A DNA stretch of 64,000 nucleotides from Hirundichthys speculiger (Eukaryota > Chordata > Actinopteri > Beloniformes > Exocoetidae). Position 1 is the stretch's first letter, and each line of letters starts with the position of its first letter. The notes beneath the pieces were generated by a model that was not told where the DNA came from, searched no databases, and saw nothing but the letters and a program-made list of their open reading frames with translations. The translations under genes and the position numbers were made by a program. Positions 10,501 to 25,500 of this stretch are shown here, in pieces. The stretch covers positions 124,001 to 188,000 of the forward strand of contig JAGFBZ010001886.1 in NCBI GenBank assembly GCA_018398805.1, written 5' to 3'.

Positions 10501-13500
10501 AGGAGGCCGGCCGCCTCGGCTGGAGTTAGGAGGCCGGCCTGAACCTCCGCCGGAGTTAGGAGGCCGGCCTGAACCTCCGCCGGAGTTAGGAGGCCGGCCT
10601 GAACCTCCGCTGGAGTTAGGAGGCCGGACGGAGCCTCCGCCGGAGTTAGGAGGCCGGCCTGAACCTCCGCCGGAGTTAGGAGGCCGGCCTGAACCTCCGC
10701 CGGAGTTAGGAGGCCGGCCTGAACCTCCGCCGGAGTTGGGAGGCCGGCCTGAACCTCCGCCGGAGTTAGGAGGCCGGCCTGAACCTCCGCTGGAGTTAGG
10801 AGGCCGGCCTGAGCCTCGGCTGGAGTTAGGAGGCCGGCCTGAACCTCCGCCGGAGTTAGGAGGCCGGCCTGAACCTCCGCCGGAGTTAGGAGGCCGGCCT
10901 GAACCTCCGCCGGAGTTAGGAGGCCGGCCTGAACCTCCGCCGGAGTTGGAGGCCGGCCTGAACCTCCGCTGGAGTTAGGAGGCCGGCCTGAACCTCCGCC
11001 GGAGTTAGGAGGCCGGCCTGAACCTCGGCTGGAGTTAGGAGGCCGGCCTGAACCTCCGCCGGAGTTAGGAGGCCGGCCTGAACCTCGGCTGGAGTTAGGA
11101 GGCCGGCCTGAACCTCCGCCGGAGTTAGGAGGCCGGCCTGAACCTCCGCCGGAGTTAGGAGGCCGGCCTGAACCTCCGCCGGAGTTAGGAGGCCGGCCTG
11201 AACCTCCGCCGGAGTTAGGAGGCCGGCCTGAACCTCCGCCGGAGTTAGGAGGCCGGCCTGAACCTCCGCTGGAGTTAGGAGGCCGGCCTGAACCTCCGCC
11301 GGAGTTAGGAGGCCGGCCTGAACCTCTGCCGGAGTTAGGAGGCCGGCCTGAACCTCCGCCGGAGTTAGGAGGCCGGCCTCTGCCTCGGCCGGAGTTAGGA
11401 GGCCGGCCGGAGCCTAGGCTTGAGTTAGGAGTCTTCTGAGGGACTGGAGGTTCTTGTCAACTGGTAGCTCCTGGGTTGAAGTCAAAGCTTAGAGCTGCAC
11501 TGTCCAGCTTCACGTAGTTTTTACAAGATCACAGCTTTTATCAAAAAAAGATCATGTCCAAGAAAAAAAAAAAAAACCAACACAAAATTGTGTCTTTATA
11601 TTGTGACAAATCAACCTGCTATCAGACTCCAAACGTATTCTTTGGTTTCCAAAAAGCGATATATATTTCATACGGGCTCATCGATGGTCTCAACACCGTC
11701 AAAGACGGCAGACGTCTCCAGATCTTCTGCAGAAAGACACTGACTGGTGTCATCTCTGAGGGACGTGTTCATGGGGTCTTTAGAGGACTAACGCTGGACC
11801 TGTCCTCATCTGGTGTCCTGCAGCTGGACATCAACATTTGTGATGAAAGGAATTTTAATCTAAATGTGGGCTGAAAACAGCTCACGTGTCCACAGGTTCC
11901 TCTGTTAGTCCACATGGACTCTAACTGGCTTTAGGTGGAGCCAACTGGTTTACTTTCTCAACTGAAACTAAACGACAACCAGACATTTGCCCCTTTGAAT
12001 GACATTTTCTGAATTTCAAGTCCCGTCTGGACCCAAGCAGCCCAGTTTGAACCCAGTTTGAGCCCACATGGACCTGGCGGTTGGTCACAGTAGTCATGTG
12101 GCCCAGAGAGAAGCTATAAAGAAGCAGAAAACCGAATTACTGTCTACATAATCGATTTAAAGCTGTTTGTGAGCATCAAACATGTAATAGTTGAGTGTGA
12201 GGACTAATAATCTGATGTGACAGTCCTGTTGGCCTCAACTGACTAAATACAAGCCGACTGAGTGAAGCTGAGCCAGAACGGAGAAGAGAAAACGTGCAGT
12301 CGGACAACAGCGTTGGTAGAAACACATGCAGAATGGAGGCGATGAGTAAACAGAGCTGAAACCAAAAGATCAAAACTGGGAAAGAAAAGTTGGTGGTTGA
12401 CGTGACAACAAGACTACATCACGGCTGCAGGCTGGTCTCTGATTGGCTGTACATACCGATAAGATTTCAACACTCTGAAGAAGACCACACCCACAACGCA
12501 CAGCAAGAGAGAGAGGGGAAGCTCAGACTGAGTCTGTGGTCATCACACTGGTTAACTCAGACACACACAGGTCAACACAGGTCAACGCAGCATCAGCAGG
12601 ACCACAGATCCAGGTCCTGCAGGACCACGGCGGGACACAGATCCAGGTCCTGCAGGACCACGGCGGGACACAGATCCAGGTCCTGCAGGACCACGGCGGG
12701 ACACAGATCCAGGTCCTGCAGGTCCTGCAGGACCACAGATCCAGGTCCTGCAGGACCAGCCTCCTGGTCTGGTCCCTGCCCCTGACTTTATTCAGCCACC
12801 GCTGGTGGAAAACGTCAGATCAGCTCTTTGGAAGATGTTCCTATTCATCAGTATTGATCTCTGGTCATCTTGATCAGCCCCACAGCAGAGTCACTTCACT
12901 CTGATCTGACTCCTGAACTCCTAAATCCTCTATTTCCTGTGTGCTCCAGTGAGCACCATGCTTGTCTTCCCCCTTCCCTCTGCCGTTACTGGCTACCTTC
13001 CTAAGCCAACCAGACACGCTTCTACCAGTCATCTACTGACTCTTGTGTAAAGGGGGCGGGGCTGACGCCTCATGGTCAGCGGCTGCCACAGATCAGGGAC
13101 ATGGACAGCTGCATCACCGTGGATACGACATGTTTGCTGCTATCAGTCTGCTACGACACGATTTTGATCTGATTCAGGAGCTAACGATCAATAAGAGACC
13201 ATATCATCTTCCATGAACACAATCACTCCTGTTCCTATAAAATTAGTAAGAGTAAAAACTAAAATATCACGTCACACTTTTGTGTTCAAGTAGAGTTAAA
13301 CGACAAAAATGTTCCTTTAATAAAAGACACTTAACATGGATCATGGATCAGTGGATCGTTCCAGATCATTGCAGATCAGTGGATCGTTGCAGATCTGTGG
13401 ATCGTTGCAGATCAGTTGATCGTTGCAGATCAGAGGATCGTTGCAGATCAGTGGATCGTAGCAGATCAGTGGATCGTTGCAGATCAGTGGATCGTAGCAG

Positions 13501-16500
13501 ATCAGTGGATCGTTGCAGATCAGTGGATCGTAGCAGATCAGTGGATCGTTGCAGATCAGAGGATCGTTGCAGATCAGGATCGTGCAGATCAGTGGATCGT
13601 TTGCAGATCAGGATCGTTGCAGATCAGTGGATCGTTGCAGATCAGTGGATCGTGCAGATCATGGATCATTGCAGATCGCAGATCAGTGGATCGTTCAGAT
13701 CAGATCAGTGGATCGTTGCAGATCAGATCAGTGATCGTTGCCGATCAGTTGGATCAGATCAGTGGATCGTTGCAGATCAACTGGTTGTTGCAGATCAGTG
13801 GATCGTTGCAGATCGTTGCAGATCAGTGGATCGTAGCAGATCAGTGGATTATAGCAGATCAGTGGATCGTTGCAGATCAACTGATTGTTGCAGATGTGGA
13901 TCGCAGATCAGTGGATCAGTTTGCAGATCATGGATCGTTGCAGATCAGTGATCGTTGAGATCGTTCGTTCAGCAGATCAGTGGATCGTTGCAGATCAGAG
14001 GATCGTTGCAGATCAGTGGATCGTAGCAGATCAATGGATCGTTGCAGATCAGTGGATCGTTGCAGATCAGATGGATCGTTGCAGATCAGTGGATCGTTGC
14101 AGATCAGTGGATCGTTGCAGATCAGTGGATCGTTGCAGATCAGTGGATCGTTGCAGATCAGTGCAGATCAGTTGCAGATCAGATCAGTGGATCGTTGCAG
14201 ATCAGTGGATCGTTGCAGATCAGTGGATCGTTGCAGATCAGTGGATCGTTGCAGATCAGTGGATCGTTGCAGATCAGTGGATCGTTGCAGATCAGTGGAT
14301 CGTTGCAGATCAGTGGATCGTTGCAGATCAGTGATCGTTGCATCGTTGCAGTCAGTGGAATCGTTGCAGATCAGTGGATCGTTGCAGATCAGTGGATCGT
14401 ATTGCAGATCAGTGGATCGTTGCAGATCAGTGGATTGTTGCAGATCAGTGGATCGATGCAGATCGTTGCAGATCAGTGGATCGTTGCAGATCAGTGGATC
14501 GTTGCAGATCAGAGGATCGTTGCAGATCAGAGGATCGTTGCAGATCAGTTGATTGTTGCAGATCAGTGGATCATAGCAGATCAGTGGATCGTTGCAGATC
14601 AGAGGATCGTTGCAGATTAGTGGATCGTTGCAGATCAGTGGATCGTTGCAGATCAGTGGATCAGTGGATCGTTCCAGATCAGAGGATCGTTGCAGATTAG
14701 TGGATCGTTGCAGATCAGTTGATTGTTGCAGATCAGTGGATCATAGCAGATCAGTGGATCGTTGCAGATCGTTGCAGATCAGTGGATCGTTGCAGATCAG
14801 TTGATCGTTGCAGATCAGTGGATCGTTGCAGATCAGTGGATCGTTGCAGATCAGTGGATCGTTGCAGATCATTGCAGATTAGTGGATCGTTGCAGATCAG
14901 TGGATCGTCGCAGATCATTGCAGATCAGTGGATCGTTGCAGATCAGTGATCGTTCCAGATCAGTGAATCGTTGCAGATCAGTGGATCGTTGCAGATCAGT
15001 GGATCGTTCCAGATCAGTGATCGTTGCGATCAGTTGATCGTTGCAGATCAGTGATCGTTCCAGATCAGTGGATCGTTGCAGATCAGTGATCGTTCAGATC
15101 GTTCGTTTCAGATCGTGGATCGTTCCAGATCAGTGGATCGTTGCAGATCAGTCGTTCCAGACCAGTCGTTGCAGATCAGTGATCGTTCAGATCAGTGGAT
15201 CGTTGCAGATCAGTGGATCGTTGCAGATCAGTGGATCGTTCCAGATCAGTGGATCGTTGCAGATCAGTGGATCGTTGCAGATCAGTGGATCGTTCCAGAT
15301 CAGTGAATCGTTCCAGATCAGTGGATCGTTCCAGATCAGTGGATCGTTGCAGATCAGTGGATCGTTGCAGATCAGTGGATCGTTGCAGATCAGTGAATCG
15401 TTGCAGATCAGTGGATCGTTGCAGATCAGTGGATCAGTGGATCGATGCAGATCAGTGAATCGTTCCAGATCAGTGGATCGTTGCAGATCAGTGGATCGTT
15501 GCAGATCAGTGGATCGTTGCAGATCAGTGGATCGTTGCAGATCAGTGGATCGTTGCAGATCAGTGGATCGTTGCAGATCAGTGGATCGTTGCAGATCAGT
15601 GGATCGTAGCAGATCAGTGGATCGTTGCAGATCAGTGGATTGTAGCAGATCAGTGGATCGTTCCAGATCAGTGGATCGTTGCAGATCAGTGGATCGTTGC
15701 AGATCAGTGGATCGTTCCAGATCAGTGGATTGTAGCAGATCAGTGGATCGTTCCAGATCAGTGGATCGTTCCAGATCAGTGGATCGTAGCAGATCAGTGG
15801 ATCGTTCCAGATCAGTGGATCGTAGCAGATCAGTGGATCGTTCCAGATCAGTGGATTGTGCAGATCAGTGGATCGTTCCAGATCAGTGGATCGTTGCAGA
15901 TCAGTGGATCGTTCCAGATCAGTGAATCGTTCCAGATCAGTGGATCGTTCCAGATCAGTGGATCGTTGCAGATCGTTGCAGATCAGTGGATCGTTGCAGA
16001 TCAGTGATCGTTGCAGATCAGTGGATCGTTGCAGATCAGTGGATCGTTGCAGATCAGATGCAGATCAGTGAATCGTTCCAGATCAGATGTTCAGATCAGT
16101 CGGCAGATCGTGGATCGTTGCAGATCAGTGGATCGTTGCAGATCAGTGGATCGTTGCAGATCAGTGGATCGTTGCAGATCAGTGGATCAGTGGATCGTTG
16201 CAGATCAGTGAATCGTTCCAGATCAGTGGATCAGTGGATCGATGCAGATCAGTGAATCGTTCCAGATCAGTGGATCAGTGGATCGTTGCAGATCAGTGGA
16301 TCGTTCCAGATCAGTGGATCAGTGGATCGATGCAGATCAGTGGATCGTTGCAGATCAGTGGATCGTTTCAGATCAGTGGATCGTTTCAGATCAGTGGATC
16401 GTTCAGTCAGATTGTCAGATCGTCGTTCCAGATCAGTGGATCGTGTGCAGATCAGTGGATCGTTCCAGATCAGTGGATCAGTGGATCGTTCAGATCAGGA

Positions 16501-19500
16501 TCGTTCAGATCAGTGGGGATCGTCAGATCAGGATCGTTGCAGATCAGTGGATCGTTTCAGATCAGTGGATCGTTCCAGATCAGTGGATCGTTGCAGATCA
16601 GTGGATTGTAGCAGATCAGTGGATCGTTCCAGATCAGTGGATCGTTGCAGATCAGTGGATCGTTGCAGATCAGTGGATCGTTGCAGATCAGTGGATCGTT
16701 GCAGATCAGTGGATCAGTGGATCGTTCCAGATCAGTGGATCGTTGCAGATCAGTGGATCGTTGCAGATCATTGCAGATTAGTGGATCGTTGCAGATCAGT
16801 GGATCGTTGCAGATCAGTGGATCAGTGGATCGTAGCAGATCAGTGGATCGTTCCAGATCATGGATCGTTGCAGATCAGGGATCGTTCATCAGTGGATCAG
16901 ATCAGTGGATGTTGCAGATCAGTTCCCAGATCAGTGGATGTTCCAGATCAGTGGATCGTTGCAGATCAGTGGATCGTTCCAGATCAGATCAGTGGATCGT
17001 TCAGATCAGTGGATCGTTGCAGATCGTGGATCGTTCAGATCAGTGGATCGTTCCAGATCAGTGGATCTTTGCAGATCAGTGGATCGTTGCAGATCAGTGG
17101 ATCGTTGCAGATCAGTGGATCTGTGCAGATCAGTGGATCGTTGCAGTCTTAGTACACTCACAGCCACAGGTCAGACCATTTAAAACGTGTGCTCAGTCTA
17201 CCGGTCAGCTCTGCCATTCAGTTCCCCTGAATTCACCGTCAGATGTCTGGATGGGCAGACGGGGGGTGGTGCTTCCTGAAGAAGGGTGTGTTCCAGTCAC
17301 TGGAGAATCTCAGTCCTCAGCCTCCCTGGTGAGGTCCATGCAGGGGTGCTGGAGAATAGAGACCAGTTGATATCTTAAATCTGACGTAGGACCTCAGATT
17401 TAAGAGGATCAGGGTGGGCTCCATTCTGGTTGTGGAACACTAGACCAGCTCTAGATCCCCTTTAGGATCATGGGTTAGGGTCAGGGCATGGGGGTCTACC
17501 CATCAAATCCACATGTGCTTTGTGGACCTGGACAAGGCATTCCACCATGTCTCTCAGGATTTCCACCGGGACCACCCGAGTTCCTGTACAGAGCAAGAGT
17601 TTGGTCTGCACTAGTGATACTAGTTAGATCAACTTCCAGCGAGATTTGAACTCCAGCAACAGATTCTTTTGGGTCGTTCCTAACACGGTTGTTATATGTC
17701 TGAGGGATCTTAGTCCACTCATACATGAGAACTGTTCCAGATCATGGACAGGTCCCTTCACCTCCCTCCACAGACTCTCATCAGGGCTGAGAAATGGACT
17801 CAGGGGGCCACTGGATTTCTGGATTTTGGTGTTTGCATGAATTCAGATGTAGGTTTTGGGTCACTGTCTTGTTAGAAGACCCAGTGACGACCTACAGCTG
17901 GACTGGCAGCAGATGTCTTTACTCTAGGGTTAACCCTAATTATGCTCCTACCGCCATCAGAGCAGAGGACACACTCCCCGCATGTATCTGAGCATTTCTG
18001 ATGTTAAAACCAGTCTGGCTTTCATGTGACTAATGATGTGGAAGGTCGCTGTCAAGGTCAGGAGTCCTCAGTCTTTATGAGACATGGAGTCCAGAAGAAG
18101 GCGGTTCAACAACAGTCTTCTCTGCAGACATCCACAGACGTGTCCCTTTCTATATAGTATTTTCAGGAATGTTTCAGAGCCAGAGTGCTCTGCTATTTTT
18201 TTTTTTGTCATATCTGATCTTTTTTTCCTAAAAAATAAAACGTGATCCAACATCTTCTCAGAGAGCTGATTCTAGACTTTTCCTCAGCAGCTGTCCTTCT
18301 GGAGCAAAGCTGTTCCTCTGTGGGAGCAGCTTCATCCAGGTGTTTGAGCTGATTTCTGACAGGTTTAAACTTGCATCTCAGCAGCAGTGTTTCTAGCCAA
18401 ATATTTTGGTGTTGACTCATGGAGATGTTAATGGGCGTGTAGAGATCTGTGTGAGCTGTCCTGACCTTAAAGGGATCAGTCTTACCTGCAGCAGGTGGAG
18501 GTCACAGCAGCCTCAGTCTGGAGAATCAGGGGAGCTAACAGCTAACAGCCATTAAACCAGACTACCTTCTGTTCAGAGACATCCACCATCTGGTGTAGGC
18601 ATCTGAACAGTGTTCTGTTGGTAAATCTGACGTTTGAGCTGCTGTTGAAGGTGAAAACTGCTTCCTCAGTTTTTTTTTTAAAAGATTTGTTTATATAGAT
18701 TTTCTAAACTATAATTTTACCTATTGACTTGAGTATAATTAGATGATGTGATTTAATTCTGTATTCAATATAATTTTTCCTCAGTGTTTAATAAAATATC
18801 ACTGAAATAAATTCCGAGTAGCTGTTAGCCATTAGCCTAGCTTCCCATCAGAATTCTGTCCCAGTTCTCCAACCTGAGGATCTGTTTACCTGAGAACCCC
18901 GAGAACTCTCTTAGAACTACCCAAACATTTTCCTTAGAACTCCCCAAAAACTCTTAGAACTCCCCAAGAACTCTCTTAGAACTCCCTGAATACTACGAGA
19001 AGTTGCCTTAGAACTCCTTGAGAACTCTCTTAGAGCTCCCCAAGAACTCTCTTAGAACTTCTCTTAAAACTCCTTTAGAACTACCCTAGAACTCACTTAG
19101 AACTTCCCCTAGAACTCCCTTAGAACTCCCAGAGAACTCTCTTAGAACTCCCCAAGAACTCTTAGAACTTCCCTTGAAACTTCCAGAGAACTCCCTTAGA
19201 ACTACCCTAGAACTCTCTTAGAACTCCCTTAGAACTTCCCTAGAACTCCTTAGAACTACCCTAACACTCTTAGAACTCCCTTGGAACTACCCTAGAACTC
19301 TCTTAGAACTACCCTAGAACTCTCTTAGAACTCCCTTAGAACTACCCTAGAACTCCCTTAGAACTACCCTAGAACTCTCTTAGAACTACCCAAGAACTCT
19401 CTTAGAACTCCCTTAGAACTACCCTAGAACTCCCTTAGAACTACCCTAGAACTCTCTAGAACTCTCTTAGAACTCCCCTAGAACTCTCTTAGAACTACCC

Positions 19501-22500
19501 AAGAACTCTCTTAGAACTCCCTTAGAACTACCCTAGAACTCTCTTAGAACTACCCTAATACTCTTAGAACTCTCTTAGAACTCCCCTAGAACTCTCTTAG
19601 AACTACCCTAGAACTCCCTTAGAACTACCCAAGAACTCTCTTAGAACTCCCTTAGAACTACCCTAGAACTCTCTTAGAACTACCCTAGAACTCTCTTAGA
19701 ACTACCCTAATACTCTTAGAACTCCCTTAGAACTACCCTAGAATTCTCTTAGAACTACCCTAGAACTCCCTTAGAACTACCCTAAAACTCTTAGGACTTC
19801 CCGAGAACTCAGAGGGACATCACCCTTGGTTCCAGTTCAGAAGACAGAAACTGGGCTGGATGAAGGGTCAGAAACATCATGGTAGTTAAGGTTTCTCTGA
19901 TGCTGGCTGTGCCCTTCAGCGCCCCCTAGAGTCTGCACAGGTCAACCTCAGTCCATCCCATGATGTATCATGACATGGAGGTGGTCACTTGATGAGCATC
20001 GTACCGTCAACTAAATCTTTAATCAGACAACTGCCACTTCCTTCTACTGATTTTTATGTCAAAATATTTTAACTTACAAATCTACCTTTTTTCCTCTTGG
20101 AGAATTGTGATTTAAATCACAATGTCTTTTTAAATAAAACATTTAGACTTTTTTCTCTGGACTTGCAATCTTTTTCTCGACCTACAACTTTCTTTTGAAA
20201 TCAGGCCTCTTCTGGTAAAAATTACTTTTTTCCTCCAAGTTTAAAAGTATTCATGATTCATTACGACTTTATTCTCATGACTTTGATTAAACATGGTCAC
20301 TTCTTTTCTGAAAGTTGCAATTATTAAAAAAAAAAAAAAACTATTTTCCTCTAAGTTATTTCTATGACATTAAATCTATATAAAAATACCAGGAGGAGCG
20401 TATCCGTACTGAGAGGAACGTATTCACCGTATGGATCCGCTCCTCTCAGTATGGATCCTCTCAGTACGGATCCTCTCAGTATGGATCTTCTCTGTACAGA
20501 TCCTCTCACTATGGATCCGCTCCTCTCAGTATGGATCTTCTCAGTATGGATCTTCTCTGTACAGATCTTCTCAATATGGATCTTCTCAGCATGGATCTTC
20601 TCTGTACAGATCCTCTCACTATGGATCTTCTCAGTATGGATACGCTCCTCTCAGTACGGATCCTCTCAGTATGGATCCGCTCCCCTCAATATGGATCTTC
20701 TCAGCATGGATCTTCTCCGTACAGATCTTCTCAATATGGATCTTCTGAGTATGGATCCTCTCAATATGGATCCGCTCCTCTAAGTACGGATCCTCTCAGT
20801 ATGGATCAGCTCCCCTCAATATGGATCTTCTCAGCATGGATCTTCTCTGTACAGATCCTCTCACTATTGATCTTCTCAGTATGGATACGCTCTTCTCAGT
20901 ACGGATCCTCTCACTATGGATCTTCTCAGTATCGATACGCTCCTCTCAGTACAGATCCTCTCAGTATGGATACACTCCTCTCAGTGTGATCACCTTAGTG
21001 GATCTTCTCATACGGATCCTCTCAGTAAGATAGGATCTTCTCAGTACAAACTTCTTAGTATGGATCCTCTCAGTATGGATACGCTTTTCTCATACGGATC
21101 CTCTCACTATGGATCTTCTCAGTATGGATACGCACCTCTCAGTATGGATCTTCTCGGTACAGATCCTCTCAGTATGGGTCCTATCAGTACAGATCTTCTC
21201 CGTATGGATCCTCTCAGTACAGATCTTCTCAATATGGATTCTCTCAGTACAGATCTCAGTATGGATACGCTCTTCTCAGTATGGATCCTCTCAATATGGA
21301 TCTTCTCAGTATGGATCTTCTCAGTATGGATACGCTCTTCTCAGTACGGATCCTCTCACTATGGATCTTCTCAGTATGGATACGCTCCTCTCAGTACAGA
21401 TCCTCTCAGTATGGATACACTCCTCTCAGTGTGATCACCTTAGTGTGGATCTTCTCAGTACGGATCCTCTCAGTAAGGATAGGATCTTCTCAGTACGAAT
21501 CTTCTTAGTATGGATCCTCTCAGTATGGATACGCTTTTCTCAGTACGGATCCTCTCACTATGGATCTTCTCAGTATGGATACGCACCTCTCAGTATGGAT
21601 CTTCTCGGTACAGATCCTCTCAGTATGGGTCCTATCAGTACAGATCTTCTCCGTATGGATCCTCTCAGTACAGATCTTCTCCGTTTGGATCCTCTCAGTA
21701 CAGATCTTCTCAATATGGATTCTCTCAGTACAGATCTCAGTATGGATACGCTCTTCTCAATGTGGATCTTCTCAGTACGGATCGTCTCAGTGTGGATCCC
21801 CTGAGTACGGATCCTCTCTTTATGGATCCTCTCACTATGGATCTCAGTACGGACCCTCTCAATATGGATAGGATCTTCTCAGTATGGATATGCTCTCTCA
21901 GTATGGATCTTCTCTGTATGGATCCTCTCCGTATGGAAAGATAGAAACCTGGACGAGAGGACTAGACAGAGACCTGGACCAGAGGACTAGATAGAGGCTT
22001 GGACGAGAGGACTAGACAGAGACCTGGACCAGAGGACTAGATAAAGGCCTGGACAAGAGGACTAGACAGAGGCGAGGAGGTGGTTTCAACCACAGCCTTT
22101 ATGCGTTGAAACTCTGACATCAGAGCGTTCTAGCTGTAATGACAGACTTCCAAGAACTGTGGAAATACTGTTGTCTGCTGCAGGTAAGACTCTACTCACA
22201 AATACTTCACACACACCCACTAAAAACCTGAAATAGTCTTTTAGAGATCCCCAAATGAAATGTGACTAACAGGGTCCATATCAGCTACTATGAGTTGCTT
22301 TGTCACATTTAAACTAGTTTTTCCAAAGAAGAAAAACAAGGACGTACTCCAAATACACAGATGAGGTCATAAACAACAGATTAAACAAACGTGGAGTCTC
22401 CAATGGCACGCTTTATGTTCTGGCCCTCGAATATCAAAGTTAAACAGTAAACAGTTAAAGAGATTAGGGCTGGTAGCGTGGCAACCACCAATGAGGAAGT

Positions 22501-25500
22501 AGTCAGAGCTAGTTTAGCATGTCAACAGTTCAGAAAACTGATCTGATGACAAGGTGATCCAAGAAGACCTACGGTCCTTCTGGTTTCTGACGTAACTAGA
22601 AGACCTTAGTGCTGTCATCTCAGACAGGTGTTGGTGCTTGTGTGTGGATGTGAAAGGCGAACCTTTTGAAAACGGCGGTCTCGGTCTTGGCGTCAACAGT
22701 GAGACTGACGGTTTCTTTCATGGAGCCGTTGATGACTGTCTCCGTGATACTCCGCTGCTCCTCCTCTGTGTTTGACCGCCCACAGTCTTTGGTGGAAGGG
22801 GGCGGAGCCGCACCGGCATCCAACCAGCCGTCACATTCTGAGAGGTGGTAAAGACAGATGTCTGATCTGAGCTACGTCTGCGTAAACCAAATGTAAACTG
22901 AGATCAATTATACCATTTTATGTAGATACAAACAGTCTGATGTCAGCGCCCGCCCCGTCTGAAGAGAAGGACCGCCCCATCCGCCCGGTCCGACGTCAAG
23001 GGGCGCCCCCTTCAGCCGGTCCCAGGTCAAGGGCCGCCCCCTCTGTCCGGTCCCAAATCGAGGGGCGCCCAGTCCGACGTCAAGGGCCGCCCCGTCCGCC
23101 CGGTCCAAAGTCAAGGGCTGCCCTGTCCGCCCGGTCCAAAGTCAAGGGCCGCCCCGTCCGCCTGGTCCCAAGTCAAGGGCTGCCCTGTCCGCCAGGTCCA
23201 AAGTCAAGGGCCACCCCATCCGCCCGGTCCAATGTCAAGGGCTGCCCTGTCCGCCCGGTCTCAAGCCAAGGGCCGTCCCGTCCACCCGGTCTCAAGCCAA
23301 GGACCGCCCGGTCCACCCGGTCTCAAGCCAAGGACCGCCCCATCCGCCTGGTCCCAAGTCTAGGACCGCCCCGTCCGCCTGGTCCAATGTCAAGGGCTGC
23401 CCCGTTCGCCTGGTCTCAAGCCAATGGCCGTCCCGTCTGCCCGGTCTCAGGCCAAGGGCAGTCCCGTCCGCCCGGTCCAAAGTCAAGGACCGCCCGGTCC
23501 AAAGTCAAGGACCGCCCCGTTCGCCTGGTTCCAAGTCAAGGTCTGCACGGTCTAAAGTCAAAGGCCGCCCCGTCCGCCAGGTCCCAAGTCAAGGGGCGCC
23601 CCGTCCGCCAGGTCCCAAGTCAAGGGCCGCCCCGTCCGCCCGGCCCCAAGTCAAGGGCTGCCCCGTCTGCCAGGTCCCAAGTCAAGGACCGCCCCGTTCG
23701 CCTGGTTCCAAGTCAAGGTCTGCACGGTCTAAAGTCAAAGGCCGCCCCGTCCGCCAGGTCCCAAGTCAAGGGGCGCCCCGTCCGCCCGGCCCCAAGTCAA
23801 GGGGCGCCCCGTCCGCCAGGTCCCAAGTCAAGGGCCGCCCCGTCCGCCCGGCCCCAAGTCAAGGGCCGCCCCGTCTGCCCGGCCCCAAGTCAAGGGCCGC
23901 CCTGTCCGCCCTGTCCCAAGTCAAGGGCCGCCCCGTCCGCCCAGTCCCAAGTCCAAGGGCCGCCCGGTCTGACCGCCCCGCCTGACGTTATATAACGATG
24001 AAGTCTAGAGGTTTATGGGGATGAAAATTCTCTGTTAATACAGTCATGTTTGGGTCCATCTGATTCTTTCAACACCTTGTTTTCAGGTTTACTGAGGTGA
24101 TTCATCAGACTGTCCCTTTATTCCCATGAGAACTTCTAATCTCTGACATCGTTCAGTAATATCTGTAATATTTCTGGGATTCTGCTGGGAGCACAGCTAG
24201 AGGTACCAAAGACTCAAGGCACTCTACGTAGCAGAACCACTTCTGACCACACGGGGGCACAAAACTGTGCTCATGAGCGGGGACATCATGTAAATACACC
24301 TTGTCCCACTGAAGGTTGGACTTGCCTGACACCAGGGACTGACAGAGGGGACCCTGCTGAGTGAAGTGCATTATGTCTTACCCTCAGCCTGCACCGGCGC
24401 ATTCACCCCCAGAGGGTCAATTGTCTCCACACTGGTTTCCATAGCAACAGGAGAGTTGCACCTCAGTGGGTCTTTGGGACTGGAAGACAGAAGTTTTTAT
24501 TGAAGCACTTGAGCGGTGTGGAAATGGACCCAGAGAAGTACTTGAAGTACCTGACAGGAGAGAAGCTGGAGAAGTCCGCCCAGCCAGACTCAGGGCTGGA
24601 CGCTGGAGCAGAGCTCCACCCTGCCTCAGGGAGGACCTTTGTGGAGGAGGATGAAGGAGACGATGCTGGGACGCTGTTAGAGGGTGGAGCTGTAGAAGAC
24701 CCCGTATCCATGGGGACGTCATCAAAGCTGGCCGTCCATACTGGCCCTTTAAATGTCAACGTATCAGTCAAAGACATCAACAACTAAAACTTGATAACGT
24801 CTTTGTAGGTATTTGGTCATAAAACAAGACTGATCGGGTTGTCAGACCTGGATCGTCTTCGTTACCAACCTGTATCCACTTCCATCCTGTCATCAGTGTT
24901 GCTGTTGGAGGCTTCAAATGAATCTCTCTTGGTGTCCTCCTCCTCTGAGTCGGTACTCTCCTCACTGTCTGTGCTGCCTGAGCTCCTGACGAGGACAAAC
25001 AGACTTCACATCTCAAAGGTCATCTCTTCATACTGCTGAGTAAACCTGGAGCTACGCCAGTTGAACCATCAACACCAGTGTGAAAAACTCATCCACAGTG
25101 GAGGCATTCAATCTGACTAAAGTCCCACGTCCACATTACATCATCATAAATGGACATATTGAAGTGAATCATTACAAATCTTGACAACTAAAACTAGCTC
25201 CATTTGTCAGAAACTGAAACATTATCATTGGTGTTTCCATTAACCCTCAGACTGGTCAAACTGGGACTGCAAACAGAAGCAGACCTAAAGAAAAACATTT
25301 CTGTTCAGTAAAGTTAACCTCCACCCGTCTATATTAGGGCTGGGCGATTTTATCGATTCTGCGATATAAATCGATATTTTATTTCCCAGAGAGTATCGAT
25401 TTTTCAGCCGCGGGTATCGATATTCTAAGCTCCCTTCAAAACCCCCGTGTCTCGCACGGTTGCTCTTCCTGCAAAGTGCCATTTAGTCCTCCAGCCGCTA

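Noticed and set aside
11554..11874. 106-codon plus-strand frame
   Set aside because: Starts in a lysine-rich A-tract, has no recognisable domain, and lies in a large intron; no support beyond openness.
13280..17370. Many long overlapping plus-strand frames ([18 protein letters not shown] repeats)
   Set aside because: They are the three readings of an 18-bp tandem repeat without stops; starts and ends are arbitrary and none has a splice or promoter context.
22940..23995. 351-codon Pro/Arg-rich frame
   Set aside because: A rotating 31-residue repeat from a 31-bp minisatellite; adjacent to, but on the opposite strand from, ppp6r3 exon 20.
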